7,870 nucleotides of DNA from Clostridia bacterium (GCA_017462145.1 JAFTRT010000013.1:1-7870), one strand, 5' to 3'. Shown: positions 1-7,518, counted from the first letter of the stretch. A program made the numbers and translations. Notes: generated by a model not told the origin, from the sequence alone.

Positions 1-40
1 ACGGAACGGCTGCAACCATCTGCATCCGTTCCGTTTTTCT
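1..40 (+). terminator. Intrinsic terminator of an upstream gene
   Basis: ACGGAACGG (1-9) pairs perfectly with CCGTTCCGT (26-34). Inside, after one mismatch (C10/T25), TGCA (11-14) pairs with TGCA (21-24) around a six-base loop. A run of five T (34-38) follows directly. This is a classic Rho-independent terminator on the plus strand. The gene it ends lies left of the window. The left flank is not visible, so use by a minus-strand gene cannot be judged. Confidence 0.8.
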
Positions 41-158
41 GTGTCTCGCCTCGGAAAAGAAAAAATTTTTTGAGACCAAAACATATTGAAATCCTACCAT
101 TCTTATAACAGAATACAACTAATCAAGTCCCTGCGACGATAGATCGAAAAGGAGAAAC
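41..158 (+). other. Short AT-rich leader upstream of the GH2 gene
   Basis: This gap contains the A6T6 tract around 60-71 and no gene. A promoter for the GH2 operon is expected here but none is convincing. TATAAC (104-109) could be a -10 element, but the nearest TTGAAA (86-91) is only 12 bases upstream, too close for a -35. A small inverted repeat, CGAT-AG-ATCG (137-146), sits just before the ribosome binding site. Nothing else is recognised. Confidence 0.4.
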
Positions 159-1923
159 ATGATGGAAACCAAAACACAAATTCCGCGCCCCGAATATCTG
201 CGCCCCCAATTGGTACGAAACCATTGGATGAATCTCAACGGTGAGTGGGATTTTTTGTTTGACTTCGGCAACTCCGGCATCGAACGAAAGCTGTTTCAAA
301 CCGAGTTTTTTCTCGAGGAAAAGCCCCAAACGATCCTCGTTCCCTTTTGCCCCGAAAGCAAGCTTTCCGGGATCGGACACGTGGATTGGATCCCCGCCGT
401 ATGGTACCATCGCTCTGTCTGACAGCAGGCCAATTGGTGGGCAGAACTATCCTTCATTTCGGTACCGTGGACTACCATTCCGTGCTTTGGATCAACGGAA
501 ACAAGGTGGGAGAGCACGTAGGCGGCTATTCTTCCTTTGAATATGACGTGACCGATTGTCTGCATGAGGGAACCAACGAGATCGTTTTGTATGCGGAGGA
601 TGACAACCGCACCAAAAAGCAGCCTTTTGGAAAGCAATCGGATCGGTTTCATTCTTATGCCTGCTCCTATACTCGCACCACGGGTATCTGGCAGACCGTT
701 TGGTTGGAATTTGTTCCCAAGCAATTCATCCGCTACGCCAAGATCACACCCTTTTCCCAGGACGAGCCATGGTGGATGTGGAGACCGTAGGCGGAAAAAC
801 CGTCACCGCAGAAGTGTCTTTCAACGGAACATCCGTAGGACGGGCCTCGGCTCAGGTTGTCGGCGGAAAGGCCGAACTGGTGCTGGAACTCTCCGAGCTG
901 CATCTGTGGGATGTCGGTCAGCCCAATCTTTACGATCTGACCCCGATGCTGGACGGTGCGAACCGTGTGGAAAGCTATTTTGGCATGCGATCGGTGGAAC
1001 TGCGCAAGGACGGTCTGTACCTCAACGAAAAGCCACTCTTTATGCAAACCATTTTGGATCAAGGCTTTAACCCGGAGGGCATTTACACCGCTCCCTCGGA
1101 CGAGTTTTTGAAACGGGATATTGAGCTTGCCATGGAGCTTGGCTTCAACGGGGCACGCTTTCACCAACGTGTGTTCGAGGAGTGCTCCCTGTATTGGGCA
1201 GATCGCCTCGGATACGTGGTATGGGGCGAGTACGCCAACGGAAATACCATGAGTGATGCCAGAGGAATCGGCTATTTTCTTCCCGAATGGATGGAGACGG
1301 TCCGCCGTGATTACAGCCACCCTGCCATTATCGGTTGGTGTCCCGAAAACGAGTCCTATTGGACCCACGATATCCACGAAATCTGTCAGACCACCCATTA
1401 CCACGTAACCAAGCAGATGGATCCCTACCGTCCCGTCATCGATGCCTCGGGCGGTGTCCATTTTGTAACCGATCTGTATGACATCCACGAATATACGCAA
1501 AAACCGCAAGCGCTCAAAGAAAAGCTGGCTCCCATGGCGGAGGATGCAAGCATCGTCCACAACCCCATCCATCAGGAACAGCTCAAGCAGAATCGTTTTT
1601 CCAGACAACCCTTTTGGGTCAGCGAATACGGCGGCATCTATTGGGCACCGGAAACGCCCGATCGTTGGAGCCACAGCATGGCGGCAAAAAGCGAGCAGGA
1701 TTTCATTGAGCGCTATGAAGGTCTCACGGCCGTTCTCTTCGAGCACCCCCGCATTTGCGGTGTGTGTTATACCCAGTTGACCGACGTGGAACAGGAGCAA
1801 AACGGATTGTATCGCTACGACCGTTCCCGTAAATTCTCCGACGAGACCTACGATCGGATTCGCAAGGCGAATTTACTGCTCTCGTATTTTGAAGCCCATC
1901 CTCAAGAAGAGGAATCATTCTGA
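159..1923 (+). pseudogene. Glycoside hydrolase family 2 (beta-galactosidase/beta-glucuronidase-like), broken by two frameshifts
   Basis: The intact protein would be about 588 residues and would hydrolyse a beta-linked glycoside. No signal peptide is seen, so it would act in the cytoplasm on imported oligosaccharide. Three frames join: 159-419, about 416-768, then about 766-1923. The first part has the GH2 sugar-binding jelly roll (LNGEWDF; VWYHRS; the TGIWQTVWLE signature near 681-710). An Ig-like domain follows (about 766-1010). A TIM barrel starts near DQGFNPEGIYTAP. The acid/base Glu is in PENES (codon 1351-1353) and the nucleophile Glu is in SEYGGI (codon 1624-1626). Both are kept, as is the TQLTDVEQEQNGLY motif. 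Both shifts look like loss of one base, near 411-422 and 755-768. AAAAGGAG (147-154) fits ATG 162 (7-base spacer) or ATG 159. The substrate cannot be named. This may be a recent pseudogene or a sequence error; the family call is firm. Confidence 0.88.
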
Positions 1924-2966
1924 AAAGCGAAAAGGAAAATCGGATCCTGTTGAAGTTCGGCGTAATCGGATTGGGAATCGGACGTTCCCATGCATTGGCC
2001 ATGGCACGCTCGGGCAAGGCACAGGTGGTGACAATTTGTGACATCAACCCAACACGAATGGAAACGGTGGCCGCAGAGCTTGGCGGCAATGTTGCCACCT
2101 ATACGATTACCGGGATCTGCTGAGACATGAAGGACTGGACGGCGTGTGCGTAGCCAGCCCAGACCATTACCATCGGGACATGGTCTGTGAGGCGTTTGCC
2201 TTGGGCTTGCACGTGCTATGCGAAAAAACTTTAGCACTACACGCCGAGGAATGTAAAGAAATGATCGCCAAGGCCGAAACGGTAGGCAAAAAGCTGATGG
2301 TGGGACAGATCTGCCGTGTCGCCCCCGGCTTTGCACTGGCCAAGAAGATCCTTGACGCAGGTACCATCGGTGAGATCTTCTTTTTGGAATCGGAATATGC
2401 CCACGACTATGCGGATATCCGAGGATGGCGCATGGATCCCCTGCTGAAACGTCATCCCGTCACGGGAGGCGGTTACCATGCAGTGGATCTGGTTCGTTTT
2501 CTGACGGGGAAAGAGCCCGTAGAGGCGTCTCCTATTCCAACCACAAAATGCTTCCCGATTGGCCTTGTGACGACACCACCATTGCCGTTTTGAAATTGGA
2601 GGACGGCGCGATCGGAAAGGTGTTCGTTTCCACAGGCTGTAAGCGCAATTATACCATGCGAACGGTGATCTATGGCTCTAAGGGTACCATCATTTGCGAC
2701 AATACCACCCCCACCTGTCTCTCTTCGTAGCGGAGTTTGAAGGGGTCTCCCGCTTCATGGGAAAGAAAATGCAAAATATCGAGCATCCAATCCCCGTCAG
2801 CCTGAGCAGCCATAACATGGGGGCAGAGGTCAGCGAATTCTGTGATTGCATCAACGAAAACCGAGATTCCTCCATCGGTGCCGCAGAGGGCACTGTCACC
2901 GTTGCTGTTTGCGAGGCGATCATCCGCTCCTCCGAGACGGGCAAGCCCGAAACAATTTCCTATTAA
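1920..2966 (+). pseudogene. Gfo/Idh/MocA family NAD(P)-dependent oxidoreductase, broken by three frameshifts
   Basis: The intact protein would be about 348 residues, a cytoplasmic dehydrogenase that oxidises or reduces a sugar, inositol or a derivative. Frames join as 1920 to about 2100, about 2102 to 2526, 2527 to about 2714, and about 2715 to 2966. The Rossmann motif GLGIGRSHA lies near 1968-1994. CEKTLA near 2218-2237 matches the EKP motif with its catalytic Lys. GGGYHAVDL near 2467-2493 carries the conserved His, and a C-terminal alpha/beta domain with YSNHKML and GSKGTII follows. Each of the three shifts (2094-2104, 2522-2527, 2704-2717) looks like one missing base. The start is uncertain: CTG 1920, six bases after AGAGGA (1908-1913), overlaps the GH2 stop, and TTG 1950 is an alternative. 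It is co-transcribed with the GH2 gene, so it probably acts on the released sugar. The exact substrate is unknown. Confidence 0.87.
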
Positions 2967-3010
2967 GATGGGAGACAGGAGAACGGTTGGCTGATCGTTT
3001 TTGAATACAA

Positions 3011-3040
3011 AAAATGCGATGCCAAACGGCATCTCATTTT
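3011..3040 (+). terminator. Intrinsic terminator after the oxidoreductase gene
   Basis: AAAATG (3011-3016) pairs with CATTTT (3035-3040) and GATGCC (3018-3023) pairs with GGCATC (3028-3033). There is one C/T mismatch between the two helices and an AAAC loop. The A-rich 5' and T-rich 3' arms plus a further T6 (3044-3049) make this a typical Firmicutes terminator, 44 bases after the stop codon. On the minus strand it also ends in a T run, so it could act in both directions. Confidence 0.8.
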
Positions 3041-3085
3041 GGATTTTTTAGAAAGAGGCCTCTCTTTGCAAGGGAAATCCAAAAT
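3036..3085. repeat. Large hairpin, inverted repeat with internal palindrome
   Basis: ATTTTGGATTT (3036-3046) is the exact reverse complement of AAATCCAAAAT (3075-3085). Inside, AAAGAG (3052-3057) pairs with CTCTTT (3062-3067) around GCCT. No T run follows, so it is not an ordinary terminator by itself. Its left arm overlaps the right arm of the preceding terminator, so the two folds exclude each other. Function unknown; it could be a small interspersed repeat or an RNA-end element. Confidence 0.6.
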
Positions 3086-3112
3086 ATCCGTTCTCTACTT
3101 TTGCTTCTCCTC

Positions 3113-3141
3113 TTGCTTTTTTTCATTTGCTCTTGTATAAT
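3113..3141 (+). promoter_or_regulatory. Sigma-A type promoter of the egsA operon
   Basis: A -35 element TTGCTT (3113-3118) and a perfect -10 TATAAT (3136-3141) are separated by exactly 17 bases in an AT-rich stretch. Transcription would start near 3148, giving a leader of about 60 bases before the egsA start. No clear operator or cre-like site is visible around it. Confidence 0.75.
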
Positions 3142-3200
3142 ATAGGAAAAGGATCCGATTTTGCCATTTCAAAATGATACGTCATGCAAACGGAATCCAA

Positions 3201-3206
3201 AAGGAG
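3201..3206 (+). promoter_or_regulatory. Ribosome binding site deciding the egsA start
   Basis: AAGGAG lies two bases before ATG 3209 but five before ATG 3212. This favours the second of the two adjacent in-frame start codons and excludes the upstream extension of the reading frame. Confidence 0.75.
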
Positions 3207-3211
3207 ACATG

Positions 3212-4474
3212 ATGAAGATTGATTTTACTTCCCTGCTGGCCCCCTTGGACTGTGCTTGCGGAAAACGGCACACCACAGACGTACGCCGTGTGGTGATGGA
3301 GACCGACGCCCTGTCTCGGCTTCCCGAGGTCATCCGAGAGCTTGGCGATTTTTCCTCCATTGCCATGATTTGCGATGAAAACACCTATGCGGTGGCAGGC
3401 AAGCAGGTGGAATACCTCTGTGCACCGGATACCGTGGTGATATTGAATCCGGACGGATTGCACGCCAATGAGCACAGCATAAAGGTGGCAGAAGCCCAGC
3501 TTCCCGATCACCTTGACTTGCTGATTGCCGTGGGCTCCGGCACCATCCACGACATTACCCGATACATTACCTACGGACGTAAGATCCAATTCATTTCGGT
3601 TCCCACTGCCGCCAGCGTAGACGGATACGTTTCCAATGTTGCCGCTATGACGCTGCAAGGAACCAAAAAGACGGTCATCGCCTGTGCCCCCATCGCCCTG
3701 GTGGCCGATCTCGGCATCATTGCCGCCGCACCCACTCGTCTCACCGCATCGGGCGTGGGCGATATGCTGGGAAAATACACTGCCTTGGCAGACTGGAAGA
3801 TCGCACGCCGTCTGACCGGTGAATATTACTGCCCTCACGTGGTCGATCTGATGGAGCAGGCCTTGGCCAGCGTAGTAGCAGGCTTGGACCGCTTGCAGGA
3901 GAACGACGTGGAAGCAACCGCTTCCTTGATGTACGGATTGGTGCTTTCGGGTGTTGCCATGCAACACACCGGTGTTTCCCGTCCCGCCTCGGGAGCAGAG
4001 CATCATATTTCTCATTTCATTGAGGTCACCATGTCGGATCGTTGCGATGCCCTCCACGGGGAGAAAGTTGGCGTTGGTATGATCCTCGTCAGCCATCTGT
4101 ATCACCGGTTTGCCGCTCTGTCCAATGAACAGATCCAAACCGGCTTGTCCGACTATCAGACAGCCTCCGATGAAGAATACGGAGAACTGTTCGGTGTCCT
4201 TGCCCCCGTTTTGAAGCAGGAAAACACCCCCGATTGTGCCCTTTCGGTGACCGTGCAGACTGTTTTGGAGCATCTTTCCGAAATCCGCTCGGTGATTGCC
4301 GAGCTTCCCCCTGCGGAAGAGCTGACGGCTCTGCTCTCCCGTTGCGGTGCCTGCACCACTCTGGAGGAAATCAATCTTTCCTCCGAGGAACTGCTTCCCG
4401 ACCTTTACCACAACGCACCGCTGATTCGCAACCGCTTGACCTTGATGCGGCTTCTCCGCTATTTTTCTTGGTAA
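3212..4474 (+). CDS. egsA: sn-glycerol-1-phosphate dehydrogenase, AraM/EgsA family
   Basis: Predicted cytoplasmic enzyme of 420 residues in the iron-containing alcohol dehydrogenase superfamily. Family members interconvert dihydroxyacetone phosphate and sn-glycerol 1-phosphate with NAD(P)H. The dinucleotide-binding motif GSGTIHD is at residues 108-114, and PTAASVDGY (131-139) is the family substrate/cofactor region. Expected metal ligands are present: Asp184 in GVGDMLGK, His264 or His265 in RPASGAEHH, and His282 in LHGEKVG. Length is normal and nothing is broken. It is the first gene of its operon; 25 bases separate it from the isomerase gene. In Bacillus the homologue araM sits with arabinose genes and supplies glycerol 1-phosphate for a lipid ether. 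Here the sugar-gene setting leaves open a role on another polyol phosphate. Family certain, in vivo substrate inferred. Confidence 0.92.
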   Translation: MKIDFTSLLAPLDCACGKRHTTDVRRVVMETDALSRLPEVIRELGDFSSIAMICDENTYAVAGKQVEYLCAPDTVVILNPDGLHANEHSIKVAEAQLPDHLDLLIAVGSGTIHDITRYITYGRKIQFISVPTAASVDGYVSNVAAMTLQGTKKTVIACAPIALVADLGIIAAAPTRLTASGVGDMLGKYTALADWKIARRLTGEYYCPHVVDLMEQALASVVAGLDRLQENDVEATASLMYGLVLSGVAMQHTGVSRPASGAEHHISHFIEVTMSDRCDALHGEKVGVGMILVSHLYHRFAALSNEQIQTGLSDYQTASDEEYGELFGVLAPVLKQENTPDCALSVTVQTVLEHLSEIRSVIAELPPAEELTALLSRCGACTTLEEINLSSEELLPDLYHNAPLIRNRLTLMRLLRYFSW

Positions 4475-4485
4475 CTTCAAATAAC

Positions 4486-4492
4486 AAAGGAG
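4486..4492 (+). promoter_or_regulatory. Ribosome binding site deciding the isomerase start
   Basis: AAAGGAG is four bases before GTG 4497 and seven before ATG 4500. ATG 4500 is therefore the better start; the GTG just before it is in frame. Confidence 0.75.
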
Positions 4493-4499
4493 ATTTGTG

Positions 4500-5438
4500 A
4501 TGAAAATTTGTATTCAAGATTGTTCCGTATGGCGTTTCGGCATGGAAAAAGGAGCCCGCATGCTGAAGGATGCCGGTTTTGAGGGCGTTGATTTTGATTT
4601 GGGCTTTCCTTGGGATGCAGGTGCGGTCAACCGTGCAAAAACGGAAGAAGATCTGCCTCTTTCCACCGTCAGCATGGATGAAATCCGTGCCCACTATGCC
4701 GATCGCCTGAAGCACTTAAAGGAAAACGGCTTGGTCATCTCCCAGGCGCACGCCCCCTTCCATCCGCAACGGGGTGCGATTCCGTTTGTGTTGGATTATG
4801 CAATCGACATTTACCAAAAGCTCATCCTTTTCTGTGAGGAAATCGGTTGTCCCAGATTGATCATCCACGGCCTTTGTGTCTTCATCCGTGACAATTCCAT
4901 CACCGAAGAGGAATGTGAGGCATTGAACATCAAAATGTATGAAAGCCTCATTCCCACCTTGCAAAAGACCAACGTAACGGTCTGCTTGGAGAACCTTTAT
5001 ACGTGGAATTCCGCTTCCCACACCACCGATTTTTATTTTGCCATCGGATCCGAGCCCCACAAGGCGGCGGAGATCATCGACCGTCTCAATGAAAAAGCGG
5101 GAAAGGATTGCTTTGGCTTCTGTGTTGATACCGGCCACGTTCACATGATGCGTCGCCGCTTTACCCAGGTGATCCCCGTTCTGGGGAAGCGCATCCGTGC
5201 TTTCCATATTCACGACAATCCTCAGGATTACGACTCGCATCTCATGCCCTACACCGGTTCCATCTGCTGGAGCGAATTTGTCAATGAGGTGAAAAAGGTG
5301 GGATACGACGGTGATCTGAGCTTTGAAAGTGCTTCGCAGGTGGATGCCCGCAGAGTTCCCGACGAGCTGGTTCCCGCCTTCTTGGAGATCATGGCACGCA
5401 TCGGCGGCTACTTCCGCTCACAGATTCAATCCCAATAA
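4500..5438 (+). CDS. Sugar phosphate isomerase/epimerase, xylose isomerase-like TIM barrel
   Basis: A 312-residue cytoplasmic protein of the AP endonuclease 2 / xylose isomerase-like barrel family (members include tagatose/psicose 3-epimerases, IolE and IolI). Metal-site residues typical of the fold are visible: Glu164 in CLEN, Asp210 and His213 in CVDTGH, His236 or His238 and Asp239 in FHIHDN, and Glu276 in SFES. His84 in AHAPFH is the usual early-strand residue. It is the second gene of the egsA operon, and a terminator begins 13 bases after its stop. Such enzymes often accompany Gfo/Idh/MocA oxidoreductases and glycosidases, as here, and invert or isomerise keto sugars or inosose-type intermediates. 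The exact reaction cannot be read from sequence; a dehydratase or a non-phosphorylated sugar substrate is equally possible. The frame is intact. Confidence 0.9.
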   Translation: MKICIQDCSVWRFGMEKGARMLKDAGFEGVDFDLGFPWDAGAVNRAKTEEDLPLSTVSMDEIRAHYADRLKHLKENGLVISQAHAPFHPQRGAIPFVLDYAIDIYQKLILFCEEIGCPRLIIHGLCVFIRDNSITEEECEALNIKMYESLIPTLQKTNVTVCLENLYTWNSASHTTDFYFAIGSEPHKAAEIIDRLNEKAGKDCFGFCVDTGHVHMMRRRFTQVIPVLGKRIRAFHIHDNPQDYDSHLMPYTGSICWSEFVNEVKKVGYDGDLSFESASQVDARRVPDELVPAFLEIMARIGGYFRSQIQSQ

Positions 5439-5451
5439 AAATAAAAAGCAC

Positions 5452-5490
5452 AATCCCCGTTTAACGAACTTCGTCAAACGGGGATTTTTT
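5452..5490. terminator. Bidirectional intrinsic terminator between converging operons
   Basis: AATCCCCGTTT (5452-5462) pairs exactly with AAACGGGGATT (5476-5486), with ACGA (5464-5467) pairing TCGT (5471-5474) inside. T6 (5485-5490) follows on the plus strand. On the minus strand, T runs follow within a few bases (the A-rich tract 5437-5447). It ends the isomerase operon and lies 21 bases past the stop of the converging glycyl radical enzyme gene. Confidence 0.85.
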
Positions 5491-5507
5491 ATTTTGAATG
5501 ATAAATT

Positions 5508-7514
5508 TCAGCACATAAACTCCGTGCGGGAGATCACGTGATTCTGATAGGGAAGATCCAATTCCACAAAATATCCGCTCCAACCCCAAACCCGAACAAT
5601 CAGGTTGGGATAGTTTTCGGGATGCTTCTGTGCATCCAACAGTTGGTCTCGGTTGACCGAGTTGATTTGGATCTGGTGACCGCCTCTTTGGATAAAAGCT
5701 TGCACCAGCATGGCCACCTTCTTTTCTCCCTCCGCATTGCGGAACACGGTATCGTGAATCTCAATGGTAAAGGGACCTCCGTTGATGATCTTGGTCAGAT
5801 CGGTCTTGGTAAAGGAGATCACCGCAGACAGAGGGCCGTTGAGCCGTGCGGTCACCGAAGGTGAGAAATTGGCACCGTAGGGCTGCCCCGCCTTTCTGCC
5901 GTCTGCCGTTGCGCCCACTCGCAGAGAGGAATTCACATACTCCAAGGCACTTCCCGTTCCGGGGCGGATAAAGGCACCGTCGGTGGTGCGAACGCTGCCC
6001 ATCAGTGCAACAAAGCGCCCCATCAGATAGGCCGCCTTATCATCGACGGAATCCTCATTGTTTCCCATTTTGGGATAGGCCAGCAGTTTCTTTTGCAGAT
6101 CCTCGTATCCCACAAAGTCATGCTCCAATGCCCGAACAAGCTCCTCGCCCGTTACGATCTTATCAACAAAGACCGCTCTCTCAATGGCTTCCAAGGAATC
6201 TGCCGCTGTGGCAATTCCCACACCGTGAGAACCGAAGTTGGTGTATTTGGCACCTCCCTCGCCGTAGGTTCTTCCCCGCTCAATACACGGACGGATAAAC
6301 AAAGACAAGTAGGGGTCACACGGGAACTGATGGCGGTTGGCCACATCCAACCACAGATACGCCTCGGCTTCCAACTCCTCCTCTACGGTCTCCAAAAACT
6401 CCTCATAGCTTTTGGCATCTGCCAAAGCTCGTTTGGCGGCACGGCTAATAACCTTAGGATAATCAAAGGCCCCCTTATTGGGCACCTCTGCACCGTAAGC
6501 GGGAATGATGGGCTCCCAGCAAGCGGCCACCGAATAATTTCTGGCATCCTCTAAGTCATAGCCCAGTGCTACTAAACCGGGAATAATGATGTCATCGTTG
6601 AGATACTGGGGGAAGCCCAACCCCTGCTTGGTCAGTCGAGTGCCTCGTTCATAGAGAGACAGCGGTGTATCCTTGGTCACGCGAAGATTGATCTTGGGAT
6701 CGATCAGCTTCAATTCTTCAGAGGCCATGAGGCAAATCTCGGTCAGATCGTTGTAGGCTGAATTGCCATTCGGATCACAACCGCCCAACACCATACTCTG
6801 CCCATTGTCTCCCTGCTGGATACCGAAATAAATATCGGTATCCACGTTCAAGGACAAAAAGAAAAGCTCGGTCAGCTCCAACAGCTCCTCGTCGGTCTGT
6901 CCCGCCTTTCGAGAAGCCTCAAAATAAGGCCGCATATATTGATCGTAACGCCCAAGGGTCACGTGGTCGATATGATTGAGACGCAGGGTCGCCTGCAAAA
7001 AGCGCAGGGAGACCATGGCTTGGTAGTAGTTCTCGGCACCGTGCTCGGGCACCACGCAAAGTGCTTCGTACAGCTCGGTAGCCCCTGCTGCTTTGGCGGC
7101 TTCTCGATAAGAATCCACGTAGCGCTCTGCCGCATCGATACAGGACAGGGCGTAGCGGTAAAAAGCTTTTGCCGGCAAATCGGCTGTCGGCTTTTTTTCC
7201 AAAATCTGCGCCCGCAAGCCCTCCAGACCCACCGCCAACAGCGTTTCATAATCTGGGGTAATATTGCTGAAGCCACCCCTATCGAAAGAGGCAACCTTAG
7301 TACGATATTGGTTAAAGCCAAACAGATCGTCCTCATGCAAGATCGGCTTTTCATTTTCCACCATATGCCGAAAGCGATAAGCCCATCGTTCCTGTTGGCA
7401 AATTCTACGATCGGTGCCCTCAAACAGCTTTTCTCTATGCTCCATCACCAAGCGATGCTTGCGATACTCCTTTGAACGGATCGCATCCAATCTTCGTTGA
7501 ACTCGTTCTGTCAT
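5508..7514 (-). CDS. Glycyl radical enzyme, dehydratase/lyase (eliminase) type, substrate unknown
   Basis: A 668-residue relative of pyruvate formate-lyase, glycerol dehydratase and choline trimethylamine-lyase. These enzymes use an oxygen-sensitive backbone glycyl radical to make a Cys thiyl radical that attacks the substrate. The catalytic pair is Cys332 and Glu334 in AACWEP. The single Cys plus Glu places it with dehydratases and C-X lyases, not with PFL (adjacent Cys pair). The radical Gly is 644 in RVWGWSGYF, 24 residues from the C-terminus. Other family marks are SHGVGIATAADSL (429-441), the GGHQIQ stretch (611-616) and AQKHPENYPNLIVRV (628-642). The start at 7514 is set by AGGGAGGA (7519-7526); longer in-frame starts would run antiparallel-free into the activase gene and lack a binding site. 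Well-known members have about 760-850 residues; the region before ITPDYE is short here. Oddities: Ala for the usual Gly before the Cys, and Trp on both sides of Gly644. Family sure, substrate unknown. Confidence 0.93.
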   Translation of the reverse strand: MTERVQRRLDAIRSKEYRKHRLVMEHREKLFEGTDRRICQQERWAYRFRHMVENEKPILHEDDLFGFNQYRTKVASFDRGGFSNITPDYETLLAVGLEGLRAQILEKKPTADLPAKAFYRYALSCIDAAERYVDSYREAAKAAGATELYEALCVVPEHGAENYYQAMVSLRFLQATLRLNHIDHVTLGRYDQYMRPYFEASRKAGQTDEELLELTELFFLSLNVDTDIYFGIQQGDNGQSMVLGGCDPNGNSAYNDLTEICLMASEELKLIDPKINLRVTKDTPLSLYERGTRLTKQGLGFPQYLNDDIIIPGLVALGYDLEDARNYSVAACWEPIIPAYGAEVPNKGAFDYPKVISRAAKRALADAKSYEEFLETVEEELEAEAYLWLDVANRHQFPCDPYLSLFIRPCIERGRTYGEGGAKYTNFGSHGVGIATAADSLEAIERAVFVDKIVTGEELVRALEHDFVGYEDLQKKLLAYPKMGNNEDSVDDKAAYLMGRFVALMGSVRTTDGAFIRPGTGSALEYVNSSLRVGATADGRKAGQPYGANFSPSVTARLNGPLSAVISFTKTDLTKIINGGPFTIEIHDTVFRNAEGEKKVAMLVQAFIQRGGHQIQINSVNRDQLLDAQKHPENYPNLIVRVWGWSGYFVELDLPYQNHVISRTEFMC

Positions 7515-7518
7515 TCTA

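Noticed and set aside
86..109. Promoter TTGAAA ... TATAAC upstream of the GH2 gene
   Set aside because: The spacer is only 12 bases, too short for a sigma-A promoter, so it was not listed as a promoter.
733..1800. 355-codon open frame on the minus strand opposite the GH2 catalytic domain
   Set aside because: Same reason: a shadow of a conserved gene, without its own ribosome binding site or family motifs.
411..2717. Programmed -1 ribosomal frameshifting as explanation of the frame changes
   Set aside because: All five changes are in the -1 direction, which is suggestive, but no in-frame slippery heptamer of the X XXY YYZ type is seen at the junctions I examined. Five programmed shifts in two metabolic enzymes would be without precedent.
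3182..4480. Long open frame of 432 codons on the minus strand, fully opposite egsA
   Set aside because: It mirrors the codon bias of the sense gene. The predicted protein is rich in Gly, His and Gln with no recognisable fold, and egsA has clear motifs throughout.
6939..7475. 178-codon open frame on the plus strand inside the glycyl radical enzyme gene
   Set aside because: It lies wholly antisense to a strongly conserved gene and shows no protein family features.
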